NCBI RefSeq assembly: GCF_023278565.1 | Contig: NC_064679.1 | Coordinates: forward strand, 1,922,001 to 1,986,000 | Direction: 5' to 3' | From: Colletotrichum lupini | Lineage: Eukaryota; Ascomycota; Sordariomycetes; Glomerellales; Glomerellaceae | Length of the DNA: 64,000 bases | In this document: one piece after another, positions 1-11,853 of the stretch | How positions within the stretch are numbered: the first letter of the stretch is position 1 | How the letters are laid out: the number at the start of each line of letters is the position of its first letter | The notes under the pieces: model-generated | What the model saw: the letters and a program-made list of their open reading frames with translations, nothing else | What the model was told of the DNA's origin: nothing | Database searches by the model: none | Translations under genes and position numbers: made by a program

Positions 1-93
1 AAATATTCTAGCCCATATATTTAGTATATTTGATCAAATCTAGAATCTAAGGGTGGGCCCGAATATACCAATAATATACCGAGAAAATACGGT

Positions 94-205
94 AAAAAAG
101 GGGCCGCCCGGACCCGGATTCGAACACCGGACCTCCGGTATTAAGGTGGGCCCGCCGAAAAAAATTCGGCGGCTCCGGCGCAGAATCCACTGCACCATTT
201 ACACC
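94..205 (-). ncRNA. Pol III-type tRNA-derived unit (SINE-like or degenerate tRNA)
   Basis: On the minus strand a perfect A-box-like TGGTGCAGTGG (plus 187-197) is followed about 60 nt later by a B-box-like GTTCGAATCC (plus 116-126), then a run of six T (plus 94-99), the usual Pol III terminator. Between the boxes are stable GC hairpins, including GGTGCAG/CTGCGCC and GCCGCCGAA/TTCGGCGGGC. The acceptor and T stems do not pair properly, so this is not a normal tRNA. A tRNA-derived SINE, a tRNA relic or another Pol III RNA are all possible. The box order and terminator are seen directly; the identity is inferred. Confidence 0.35.
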
Positions 206-260
206 TCTAAACGGGCTATAGAAAATTCTAGCAAATTAAACAAATATTCATCAAATAAGT

Positions 261-329
261 CAAACAATCAAATATAGCGCGAGAAATCAGCCAAACAATC
301 AAATATGAGGTTCATATTTGATTTGTTTG
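261..329. repeat. Direct repeat plus 17-bp-arm hairpin
   Basis: CAAACAATCAAATAT occurs at 261-275 and again at 292-306. The second copy forms the left arm of an almost perfect inverted repeat (292-308 with 312-329, 3-nt loop, one unpaired base). It lies about 60 bp beyond the 5' end of the Pol III-like unit and could be a MITE end or part of the same insertion. Confidence 0.55.
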
Positions 330-2464
330 TATGGGTATAAGCGCTGGTCAAGCTGACGGTTCGTCTTCTGTCGATAAAGTCGCATAGCTACTCCGCGTAC
401 AGATGAGAGGTCGACCGAGCCAATTTCCCGTCTGTCAAAGCCGGGCTTGTGCTGTGAGGGTGCAAGGCTTTGCCAGAGACAAGCAGAGCCATGGCCAAAC
501 CAACCAATTTAAAGAAGATTATGGGATGTGTCGATGAGACTTGGTACGGTGAAGACGGAAGGGAAGATAAGTGCTCCCTAGTTTGGCCCAATACTATGCT
601 TAGCAATTAATTACTCACTGCGCAATATCCATGAGGCCATGGCAGTGGGGATCATAGGGACGTCTTCCGCATCTTCGCCTTGATCAGGAGGGAGATAGTC
701 GCGGATGAGTGCGGGAATAGAACTGCACAGGCACGGTGGCCGCTGACATGTTTGCTTGGCTTATAGAGGACGCTCATCATCATTACGATTCCAAAGTATC
801 GGCGCCTATAGAGGAACCTTTAACAGTTAGCATTACGGCGTCATAGAGGAAGGGTACAAAAAGCAGGCTGAAGAGGTATTCACCACGTATCGTTGCACAT
901 TAGTAAGCTTGATAATCAGTAAGGGCACTTGATAGAGATAATACTGTTGCAAAAATATCATGTTCAACAATGACGAAATATGTTTGTTCGGCTTCAACCG
1001 TGGGCCCTGTATCCATCCATCCTACTTCTTGCATGGGTTATGCTGACCCGGGCTCACAGATATGGTTCGCATCGTTGTCTTGCTTCTGAGAAGGTTCACA
1101 CTGAGAGATATCGCCGAAATCAAGGACAGGTCGAAACAGAATCATATCACTCGTCTTGGCGGGACGGAACACGATCGTCGGTGCTTACGCCGAAATTGTC
1201 AAGATAGCCGCACACGATGGCTATGTCTCTAAACCCCTCAGTGGATGTTGATCGAGTGCAGAGGTCATTGTGTGCATGGCGAAGTCAATGATTGGGTCCC
1301 TTGCATGTTGCGACGGGTCATTGAAGCGCATGAAGCAAGGAATCTACCAAAGTATCGGAGGAGCATTGAGAACATCCTTTTGAGACATAGACTCCCGGGG
1401 AGTATGCGTTCAAGTCAGTTTGAAAGTGGGGTCATAGGTATGAAGCTGTATTAGCTATGAGAAGTCCCTCTGCGACTATAAAAAGAAAGGGCCGCAGCTT
1501 CTCTATCTTATCAGCCGCTACGTTTGCATCCAGTCATGACACATTACTCGCCTTTGAGGATGCACCGTCTGCCAGCTGGGCCTCAACAACTCTGACATCT
1601 CTGTGTGTGCCAAGATAATGAATCAGGACATAATATAAGACACTCATTTCAGACATCTCTCAATCCAGGATGGTCGCTGACGATCATTGATTAAGCTTCC
1701 AGGTCGTCCTTCACTTCTGACTTTTCAAGCATGCCTCTGCAAGAATGTTGACAATCTCATCGAAATGAACCGTCAAGGCTATGGGCACCCAAAGACTATC
1801 GACAAGGGGACTTTCGCCTATCTGAAGGTAACATCGGAGACAAAGCGGATCACTGAATCGATACACCCTCGGTCTAAGCTAGCCTGTAAGTGTTGAAACG
1901 GATTGCCGGTCTGTTTCTCATCGCCAGAAGAGCAGACAATTTCAGCTGGACTTGTCATCCGATGATGAAAGACCGTCGGCCCAACTGTATTTTCAGTTCA
2001 CAAAGATCTATCATATCTACTCGGCGATATTGAACTGCCGTATGCGCCTGTCGTCGTCTTTAAGAGCCGTCTAGACTAGCTCTATGGCTCGGTAGATCGG
2101 CAACGAAGCTTAGCCAAAGCTTGAATCGTACCCCAGACACTACCCATGTTCCAGGACCCCCTCCTTCCTTTTCGGGCAGGAGACTCCCCTTCACTCCCAA
2201 GTCTTATCAATACCACGAATGATGAAAGATTGATATTTCGGATGTTCGGCCAACAAATGAGGGGTCCATATGGTGAAACAATCAATAATCCATCTGGTGG
2301 AACCGTGATCACGAATCTTTGCAACCGAATGCGCGTTGCAGAAGAACATAAAAGGATGGCGTCTAGCCGGCAAGTTGTCGACCAGAACTGGCCTGTGGCA
2401 ACTTTTGCAGGGACTATAGACACAATCGACTTCACTGCATCATCACTGACCCCCTACGCTCATT
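330..2464. other. Gene-free interval
   Basis: I see only short ORFs without splice signals, conserved motifs or convincing starts on either strand. A TATAAAA lies near 1478, but no credible coding start follows it. A 24-bp imperfect inverted copy of the protease start region lies at about 2410-2435. Confidence 0.5.
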
Positions 2465-4092
2465 ATGAAGTCCATTGTCGCTATCGCATCGGCGGCGAGC
2501 CTGATTAGCTCTGCTGCGGCCGCATCCCGTTCACCCCTTCAGTTCGACATCACCGAAGTCGACCTATCGTCTCTGCAGAAACGCAACGTCGACAGCGAAC
2601 CCTTGGAAGTTTCCCCTCATGTTCTCGAACTAAACAGAGTCGTTGGTACCTCCCCGGCTCAGACATGGATTCAGTCCATTCGGAACGGGCCTGGCTCGAA
2701 TGGCATGTACAAGACAGGTCACGTTACAAACTTGACCGACTTGAACGGCTACGAGTACATAGCCAGCATTCTCTTCGGCGATGAGACTCTCCAAGTGATT
2801 GTTGACTCCGGATCAAGTGACACATGGGCTGTTCAGAAGGACTTCACCTGCCAAGACTCTGACGGCAACAGGTTGAACGACGTGAGTAACGAAACATGGA
2901 CCCTAAACATGAACCCTAAACAGGGGAGGAGTTTGCTTTAGGCGGAGCTGACCTGCAAACGTCGCGAGCAGACCTCATTGTGCAACTTCGGGCCCACGTA
3001 CAACGGTACGTTCCAGCATGGCTCCATTCCTGGCGTGCACTTCAACATTACCTACGGTGACGGGGAATTTGCCACAGGCCTCATGGGTTACCAGGACATC
3101 ACTCTTGCCGGTCTCGAGGTGCCGCATCAAGAAGTGGCCTTGGTTAACAAAACGTACTGGAACGGCGACAACGTCGCTAGCGGCTTGCTCGGCCTCGCCT
3201 ATGACTTGCTCACCAGCGAGTACAATGATGCGACCGGCAAGTCCATCTACTACGACTCTATCTTTACCACCATGTCCAAGAAGGGCATCGTCAAGCCCGA
3301 TCTCTTTAGCATGGCCATGGACAGCAAGTCTCAGGTCGGTCAATTGGCTTTCGGCGGATTGCCTCCTGTCGAGACTAAGGGCAAGCTTATCAGCACGCCT
3401 ATCCGAATGGTGAGTGATTCGAAGCTGGGAAAGTGCCAGTGCGGAAACGTACGCTTCATGATGGGAAGCTAAAATGAAGTCAGGTCGCCCTCTTATCTCA
3501 CAGGCCCGAGGCGAAAACCGAGTACTCTTTCTACACCATCCTTCCTGACGGATATGTCATCAAGAACGTGACCATGGCCCCTACTACTAACCAGACCCTG
3601 GCTGCAAGCAAGTGGAATACCGCGGTCTCTAAGCCTGCCGGGTTTTACAACAGTACAACTCCGACGATTGTCGACAGTGGCACGACTTTGATGTATGTGC
3701 CTTCTGGTAAGTAGAATTGAAACCCTTCAACAATGCTCAGCCAGTAGCATGAATCGCCAAGCTTACGTATTTGCCCAGATATCTCCGATGCATTCGCAGC
3801 TGGAATTCCCAACTCCTTCTACGACATCTTTTCTGGCGCATATTATGCTCCCTGTGACGCTACAGTACCAGACTTTGGTATCGTGATCAACGGGCACACT
3901 TTCTACGCCGACAAAGCCGATTTGATCCAGAGTACCGACCCGCTTGACAATGGTGACGGCACCTTTGTCTGTCTGCTTGGTGTCACCGATGGCGGCGAGG
4001 GCCCTTACATCTTGGGTGACACCATGATGAACAGCCTCGTGACTGTGTTCGACGTTGGCGCAGGTATGATGCGGTTTGCTAGCCGTAAATGA
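2465..4092 (+). CDS. Secreted pepsin-like aspartic protease (family A1)
   Basis: Four exons (2465-2881, 2942-3409, 3484-3706, 3779-4092) join in frame to 473 residues. A signal peptide (about residues 1-20) is followed by a propeptide with a KR site near residue 40. Both catalytic motifs of pepsin-type proteases are present: DSGSS with Asp114 and DSGTT with Asp359. Several N-x-T/S sites suggest glycosylation. Introns are 60, 74 and 72 nt. The second acceptor was placed at 3481-3483 rather than the later CAG at 3501-3503, because only the earlier one keeps the frame. Family members hydrolyse proteins at acid pH, either secreted or bound to the cell wall. No GPI signal is evident at the short C-terminus. 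It is convergent with the small secreted protein gene downstream. The family is certain; substrate and role are not visible. Confidence 0.9.
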
Positions 4093-4608
4093 GCTGGCTT
4101 AAGCAGGTCGAGTTATATGACCTGACGAGCCGCGACCATTACGATTCGCGAGTAAATTCATTGTAGCTTTCATGTAGCAAATGTGTGTAGTATAATAGTT
4201 GTAGTGAGCAAATACTGCCGTGAACGCGCGTATAAGCGCGACAATGTACGCCACTTTAGCTCTGCGGAGAGCGCTATGCAGTGCGTGTTGACTTGTATGT
4301 ACTAGTAGTTGTTATGGTCCTTATTTCCGTGGTCATTATACTTGTGGAAGCATGGCACCTCGATACTGATTGTTGACGAAAGCAAGTTCAACATTTTGCC
4401 GCTACAGAAATGTACTAGCATATGGTGAAGTAACTTGCAATATTCAGCGGAGTCTTCCATTCCATGGCGAATGATATTTTAGCTTTCTCGTTAAGAAGGC
4501 TAGGATTTAGTATAAAAAATTATGGCGGCAATTAGAGTTGATTGTTGTGAAAGCCCGCAAACATTGCGAGAGTTTTATTTACAAGAACCGAATGCATAAG
4601 CTCTAAGT

Positions 4609-4921
4609 CTAAGCACACCCAGGGAAACCGCTTCCAGTTCCCGCACCCTGTCTGTCGCAGCAGTTCTGGTAGGTCTATGGCCTCGTTAGTAAAGACGTAA
4701 CGCCACTTGGGAAAGCCATTGTTGTTGAAGACTGAAAATTGACGTACTGTGGTATCAGGACCATTGTAGTTGCAGCAAAGGAACCACTGTCCCCAGACAA
4801 GCTCGTGGGGGAATTTGCCGCTGTAGGCCACGCATGCAGGGGATTGGCGCTCAACAACTGACGGGGCAGCGCTCGTGCCCGCGATGAGGGGAAGCACAAC
4901 GGCGACGATTGAGAACTTCAT
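4609..4921 (-). CDS. Small secreted cysteine-rich protein (SSP1), effector-like
   Basis: Starting at the ATG at 4921, a 58-residue exon (4748-4921) is joined over a 73-nt intron (4675-4747) to a short second exon (4609-4674). The donor is GTACGT and the branch point is a perfect TACTAAC, 13-19 nt before the TAG acceptor. The product is 79 residues with a signal peptide (first about 19, ending GTSAAP) and six cysteines after it, in the order C, CC, CC, C. Without splicing the frame runs on into a cysteine-poor 129-residue protein, which is less likely. A CAG acceptor 9 nt later would give 76 residues. No family is recognised; size and cysteine pattern resemble fungal effectors or antimicrobial peptides. 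The LTR complex begins 85 bp upstream of the start codon. Confidence 0.65.
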
Positions 4922-5001
4922 GTTTGAGATTTGGAACTTAAGAGGACTTTGAAGAGTGATTGAGGTTGGGTTGAGTGAGTTGATAGAATGGTTGATGATG
5001 A

Positions 5002-5006
5002 GAAAG
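5002..5006. repeat. Target site duplication, left copy (GAAAG)
   Basis: GAAAG lies directly before the left LTR and is repeated exactly at 17327-17331, directly after the right LTR. A 5-bp duplication is the usual size for LTR retrotransposon integration. It shows that the whole 5007-17326 block replaced a simple empty site about 85 bp upstream of the SSP1 start. Confidence 0.8.
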
Positions 5007-5211
5007 TGTCGGATTGGAAGTCCAATTCGACCGCGGCATACAGCCGACTGCGCAGGGGCCAATTAGGGGCCCTATTTACGATTATCGTAGCCAGCCCAAC
5101 CTACGGTTAGAACCTCCTTTTTATACCTACTACGCAAATATTTATATAATTTAATTAATCTCTTCGTTAACTACGGTTCAAACTAACTACCCTATAATAG
5201 GGATACTAATA
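5007..5211 (+). repeat. Left LTR of the retrotransposon complex
   Basis: It begins TGTCGGATTGG and ends GGGATACTAATA, 205 bp, alignable over its whole length with the copies at 11652, 12644 (inverted), 17122 and 19160. The first 100 bp or so are nearly free of RIP changes; the rest is increasingly mutated. The outer edge next to SSP1 has therefore been spared. Confidence 0.85.
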
Positions 5212-8200
5212 TTAATTAGTAATTAAATTTTATTATTATAGATCGGTAAGGTATCTCGCTACGTAAAAGAGACGACTTCTTAATATTATATAGGATAGGA
5301 GATTCGTACTAATTAACCTTATAAAAGTAAATAAAAAAGGAGGCGATTCTCGAATACCGCACGGAATTAAGTAATCGTAGCCCTTTACTACTTACGAGAG
5401 GTCGATATTTATTATATTAAACTACGTTAATTAACGGAACTACTTAAGCAACTAGCCTTTTACCGTCGCCCCGAGTAGCTTTTTTACTAAACGACTTTTC
5501 TACGGCCGGCCTACGATTAGAAATTAACTAAGTAATAGAAGGGATCGTTAGTAAGTAATAATTACCTAACTATAATTAAGCTACGAAAAAGACTGCTTAA
5601 AAGATATAAAATAGGGTACCGAGAGGCTATAAAAAATAAGATTTCTAAAGTATCTAACCCTACTACGTACGAGCGATAAGTAGGCATTTTCGGTAATTTC
5701 TTTAAAATATACGATCTTACGAGAAAGAGGGCTTAACTTTATTAACTATACTTAACGGCCTATATAGTTCTTAATAGCCTATATAGCTCCTTTACGAGCC
5801 GCCCGGCGTCTACTTTCGATAGTTCTTACGGAATACTGCCCTAGAAGAGGTAGGTTAAAGAAAGAAGCTATTTAGAAATTATAAAGAGCACGAGGCTTAG
5901 GAGGCTAGAAGTATATAAAATAGTAGAAATTAGTAACTAATAAAGATCCCGAGACTAATTACTATATCTTCCTACGGTAATATAAACGTCTATCGCTACT
6001 ATTATTAAAAAGAACTACTAAAACCTACCCTTTTTTATTAAATAAAAAGGAGGATCTTAGTAAGTACGATAGTTAGCGATTTAGAAGGGTAGTAGTAATT
6101 ATTAAAAATAATAAAATCGAGAGTAGTAGCGAGACGGCGAGAGGAAGCGGGAATCTCTTAAACCCTAATAAATTCGTTAAGTAGCAAAAGCACGGATTTA
6201 CTACGACCTACGCGCGGATTAAATATATCCCCGTTAAGATTAAATATACTAATAACTATTAATACGGGTATAAGCTAGAGCACGACCCTTAGTAAATTAG
6301 GGTAAAGAAAAAGAGGACGAAACCCGATCCTAAATAGAATCCTAATCCCTTATAAGTAGGTAAATATTAACCTAGATTATTAGGGGACGTAAATATATAG
6401 AATCGTAAATTAGCCTAATAATAAGTAAATTAACGCGGTATTAATCTATTTAATTAAGGTCTATAAGAAAAAGGGGCTATAGGGGTAACCCTTATTTTAT
6501 AAGATCGTAAACGACCTTAGCTACTAGCTAGATAAATAGTTCGCGAGCGTAAGCTTAGGAATTATAAAAGTAGTTAATAAATTCCTTTATGGGCGAGGGG
6601 TATTACTAGCGTAATTATAATTATAAGAGCTATACGAAATATTAGTAGCGATAATTATAGAAAAGGAATTCGTACTATAGAACTAAATATAGGTCGATAG
6701 AGCGTATAATTATTTTAACGAATTTAGAAAAAGGGTAAACGACCTAGATTTCCTTTTTATAATTACTAACGGAAATCTATCGTCATAAAAGGATATACCA
6801 GGGCAAAATATAGTACTAGAAGTACGATAATTAATAATTCTGCCTATTTCGATTTATAACTCGTTACCGCTACTAATGCAAAATTCGGCGCTAATTAGTT
6901 AATAAGAAAGGAAATAGACGACTTAAAGTTATTAATAATACGTAGCGACGCAGGGTTCGTATATAAATACTAAAAATCTAGCGGCGAATACGAAGTAATT
7001 TATAAACCTTAAAAAGATCTTCCTAAAAGAGAAATTATACTCTGGGGGGAAGTATAAGGTTTTATAAAAAACCCTAACGATATTTTATAATTACTATAAA
7101 AAAGTTAGAATTAGGGAATATTAGTACTATTTAGTAATTAATATCGTACTCGTAAGTAAAGCCTCCGATTATTACTACGAAGCGGTACGTAATCTCGATT
7201 AAAACGACTTTTTTAGTATAATTAACGTAATTTAAAGCCGCTTCGAGACTTATAATAAGAACCTAGAGCTCCTATTTAAGCTACGAGCGATTTCTTTTAT
7301 ATCTATAGCTAGGATAATAGAGGGTAAATTGCAAGTAAAGATCCTTAAAGAGCTTATTAATCGAATTAATAAGTTAATAAAAACCTAGCTAAATAAGGGG
7401 ATAAACGAGCGGAAAGTCGGATATTTTTATACCGTAATTTAGCGTATACTAAAAGTAAAAATTACTTTATACTAAGTACTTAAAGACTACGAGACGCTCT
7501 ACTCGAGGCTAAGATCTAGCTTTAATATTAAAATAAAAATACTATGCTAAACCTACCTCTAGGTATATAACGGCCCTTATTAATAATATTAGGTCGATCG
7601 AACGTATAATAAAAAAAGAAAAGAGGCTAGATATAGTAATCGCTAGTAAGGAGGCCTAGATTCGTTAAATAGGTAGAGATTTAACTTATAGGTAGGGTAA
7701 TAGAAAAAGTAATACTATATTTATAAGAAGGATAGATATTAGTTAAGTAACTACTCCGAAGAAGAGCGTATTAAATTATATAAATAGTATAAAAAGTTGA
7801 GGGTAGTAAATAGTAAAACTAGCCCTCGTTAGTTTAACTAATTCCTTATTATATATAAGGGCAGATCTGGGGGTATAAAACTTAGTAATAATAGCTAAAA
7901 TAGCGGCTTAAAATATATACCCCCTATAAGAAATTCGGAAAATAAAGAAAATCTGGCTTCTTATACTAACGAATTAGATTATAATAAAATCGATAATATT
8001 AATTACTCTTTTTTTACCCCTTTAGCCTCTAGAGGATATACGAGGCTAAATGAATAAAAAGTAGTAAAAGCTCTTAATAAGTAGGCTTTTATTTATAGAT
8101 AGTAAGGGAAGGTCCTTTAGATAACGGATATAGAGGTAGCTAAAAGGGTAAATCTAATAAAGCTAAAGCCTATTTTCTTAACGATTAAGGAGAAGACGCT

Positions 8201-11189
8201 ATCTCTCTCGATATCTAAAGAAAAAGAACATAGTACTAAGCAAATCTAGGGGTAGCTAGAGGGGTCCTTTTTATATTACTTAGATCCCTTAAATACTAAG
8301 CTCGTATAAGTATTCTATACGAGCAAAAGGTACGGCCTAGATAATTTCTATAGGATTATCCTAGATACTAGGGCATTATAATAGTTAATTAGAGAAAAAG
8401 GGCAATTCTAAGCGCTATAAAAGATCGTATTAATAACGCTTAATACGTCGATAGCGGGTATTATAAAAATTAATTTTGGCCTAGGTAAAGAAATTGTCGC
8501 CCTAGGTATAATAAAAGTAGAGACGTACTTCGGAACGATAACTTTCTATATTTTACTTATTAATACCCCATTTCTCTTATATCTAAAAAATATAGATTAA
8601 CTAGGTATTATATTCGATAATACGAGGAATAGAATCTCTAGCAGTAAGCACTTCGAGATAGTCGAACGATAATAGGGGCATGCGTTTATAAAGCTTACTA
8701 ATAATACGAAGTTAATTAATTACCTAACGAAAAGTAAGCTTAGAAGACTATACCGGAGATTTAGGTACCCGTTAGTTATAAGGCTATATAACCTCTTAAA
8801 GTAATTAGGTAATAATAATATTAAAATAGGGGCGCTAGAGTAGTTAACGAAAGTATATTATTAATACTAAATAAATACGCAGAGCCTACGTAGATTTAAG
8901 TTTAAATTACGTAATAAGCTTAATTTTAACTAGGAAATAGTCGTCGATATTTTCTATTTGAATAGTTAGCTAGTACTATATATAATCGACGTAGTTATAT
9001 CTTTTTAAATAGGGCAATTCCTCCGGGATTTATAAATAAAGATAGTATAGGTAGCCCTACGAAAAAGCTAGATTAATATATACTAAGGACCGCTAGATAG
9101 TATTAGAACCGACGCTAGTACTAGCTTTAAGTTAATAAAATTTAAGGATAATACGACGGCTTACGGTATATAGCTAAAAGTCGTACCCGTTAAAGCGTAC
9201 TATAATATTAGAAAAGTAGAAAGGGTATATTAGTAATTAAAAAGGGCGTTTAGAATTATTAAAAAGGAAAATCCGGATTCTACTAACGACGAATGCCTCT
9301 AAATAGTACTTAAATATTATAACGATACTATGGGGCCTAATAAACTTATATTAACGCTATTAGTATTTAAAGTATATTTAAGAACGACCTTAGCCTCGCT
9401 ACCGTTACTAAGTATAAGCTAACGAGCCTAAGTAATTAAAAAAGTAATACGGGTACTGTGCAAAGTAAGCGTAAAAAGGTAAGTTAACGAGGCAATTATT
9501 ATACGTAATAGGCCCGATATAGGGGATAATCTAAATATATTACGAAATTTAAATATACGAGTATAGTACAAAATTACCTAATAATAGGCTAGGCTATATA
9601 AGTTAATTTCCGTTAACGAGCGCTCTTATATAATCGTAAGAGATCGCAACTAGCCACTCGAAATATTAATTATAGTAGTTAGACCGTACTATATAGATCC
9701 TAACGAGGTAATTTCTAATTTATAAAAAGAAAAAGAGCTAGGGGAAACTATATAACCCGTAATAGAGGCATAAAAAATATCCTTAATAAAATCGTCGTAA
9801 TAATATTAATAAATGACGAGGAAAAGGAAATTACTAAAAGGGTACTAATACTACCGGTAAGACGTCGTAAAAGACTACGATAGCAAGCCCTAACGCGGTA
9901 ATTTATTACTAACGACGAGGTAATTAATACTTTTTATATAGTAAAAAAGAAAGCCGATTTCGAGCTAGTAGTTAAACTATATAGAAAAGGCATAATTATA
10001 ACTACTAAAAAGCCGTATAAGGGATTAGATCTTATTAAAATAAATACTTTTCATAATCGAGGGGTCTATGGATTTATCTTATACGACCTAGAAAAATATA
10101 TAAACCTCTACATATTTAAATTACGAATAGTTCGTAAGATTAAAAGGAAAAGAATACCCTAGCCGTATAAGAAGTCTAAATACGTAATTTAGGGGTACGG
10201 CGACGTTAAAAAAGCGATACTACTTATATAATCGCCTATTATATAGCGCTATAGCTAATAATTAATGATAGTACTAATAGTATCGCTACGGAAAAAGGGA
10301 TACGAGATTTAAAGCCGTAATATTACCTAGGCCTATACCTAATCGGCTATAGAGCTTATAAAGAAAATCCTAGCCTATTTACCGAAGGAAATAGTTAATA
10401 AATACCCAGAAGGTACGATTATTAAAGTACTTAAGCTACTATATAGGCTCGTAGAATCGGGTACCTATTAATAGGCTACCTACTATAATTTTTATATTAA
10501 TTAACTATAAATAATTACTTTTACGTACGACCTATGCTTACTAATCGTAGAGTATAAAAGTAACTAATTTAGGATCGTTAGAATATAGACCGACGATATA
10601 TTAAGCCTATCTAATATTAATTTTATAAAGAAAGAGGATAAGGAGCTCTAAAAAGCGGGCTTCGTAATAAAGCTAAAAGAGGTCCTTATAATAAACACCC
10701 CCCTAGTATTTAATAGTAGGATTCTTATAATTAAAAAAAAAACGTCGTTTTTTAGTAAAAAGGGTAGGGTAAGAAGATTAACCTCGTTAATCTAAACGTA
10801 ACTAACGTTAAGAAGTAGTATAAGGCTAAGCTCGCGCGAGGGGTATATATTATAAGTATTTATTAGCTTAAGGTAACTTTTAATTATATTAAAGTAGCGC
10901 AAGCTATAGATCTAACTAAACGAGACGTCGAGGTACTTAATAAGTAGCTTAAGTAGTAATAGATAAATCTCGATCGAGGTCTCGTTTACTACCCGATTAA
11001 CCTTGCGACTAGTAAGCTCTATGTCTTTATTAATAAGTTATTTACGAATAATAACGACCTTATTTCGTAATTAGGGTATATTATTATCTTAGCTAATAAG
11101 AGTATAAGTAAGAGCGAATTTATTATATATAATAATATAATCTACTACTCGTTAACTAAAAATAAGCAAGTAACGAGAAATATACTAGC
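5212..11189 (+). pseudogene. RIP-destroyed retrotransposon interior (gag-pol relic)
   Basis: This is the interior after the left LTR. The expected order for a copia element would be gag, protease, integrase, reverse transcriptase and RNase H. Stop codons from C-to-T changes are so dense that I could not confirm individual domains by eye except RNase H at the end. The first roughly 790 bp recur, inverted, at 11854-12643. Confidence 0.6.
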
Positions 11190-11651
11190 GTTAGAGGTCT
11201 ATAATATAGTTAACGGCGTTAACCTCTTTTATATATTTTTAATAACGCTAAGGAAAATTACCGATCGAATTAGCTTTTTACCTATTTTAACGGTTATTTA
11301 TACCGATTCTTACTCGCTATATAAATACCTCGTTAAATTAGGAACGATAAAGGAAAAGAGGCTTATAATTAATATTATAGCCCTTAGGTAATCGTACGAA
11401 AAGTGCGAGATACTCGAGATCCGTTAGATTAATAGTAAAGATAACCTCGTAAACGCTTTTATAAAAGTAGTACTAAATAAAGGATTAGAGTAATTTATAA
11501 GTAATAAAAAAGTTATTATATAAATAGAAAAATAGGTTATATAAAAAGAGTAAAAAGAAGGGGGAAAAAGAGACGACTTAGTAAACGGGCCTAAGGTTAA
11601 ATTATACCTCTAACCGTAGTGGTTAAATCGATAAAAAAAAGAGAAAGTTAA
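11190..11651 (+). pseudogene. RNase H relic and polypurine tract, first copy
   Basis: Read with RIP stops ignored, about 11190-11510 gives YTDS, then SLYKYLVKLGT, then EKRLIINIIALR and NLVNAFIKVVLNKGLE. These correspond to the copia RNase H end (a catalytic Asp in TDS, and ADxxTK mutated to VNAFIK). A purine tract (about 11629-11647) lies just before the LTR, as expected for plus-strand priming. The region is duplicated at 16678-17121. Confidence 0.65.
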
Positions 11652-11853
11652 TATCGGATTAGAAGTCTAATTCGACTGCGGCATATAGCTGACTACGTAA
11701 GGGCTAATTAGGGGCCCTATTTACGATTATCGTAGCTAGCCTAACTTATAATTAGAACCTCTTTTTTATACTTACGTAGATATTTATATAGTTTAATTAA
11801 TCTCTTCGTTAACTACGGTTCGAACTAACTACCCTATAATAGGGATACTAATA
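11652..11853 (+). repeat. Internal LTR copy, direct orientation, RIP-mutated
   Basis: The start TGTCGG is mutated to TATCGG and the end is ACTAATA. It directly follows the first RNase H relic and so would be the 3' LTR of a 6.85-kb element starting at 5007. However, the five bases after it (ATAAA) do not match GAAAG, so this is not the outer end of the original insertion. Confidence 0.8.

Noticed and set aside
94..205. Calling a true tRNA here
   Set aside because: The acceptor and T stems do not pair and no anticodon arm can be placed, although the A and B boxes are good.
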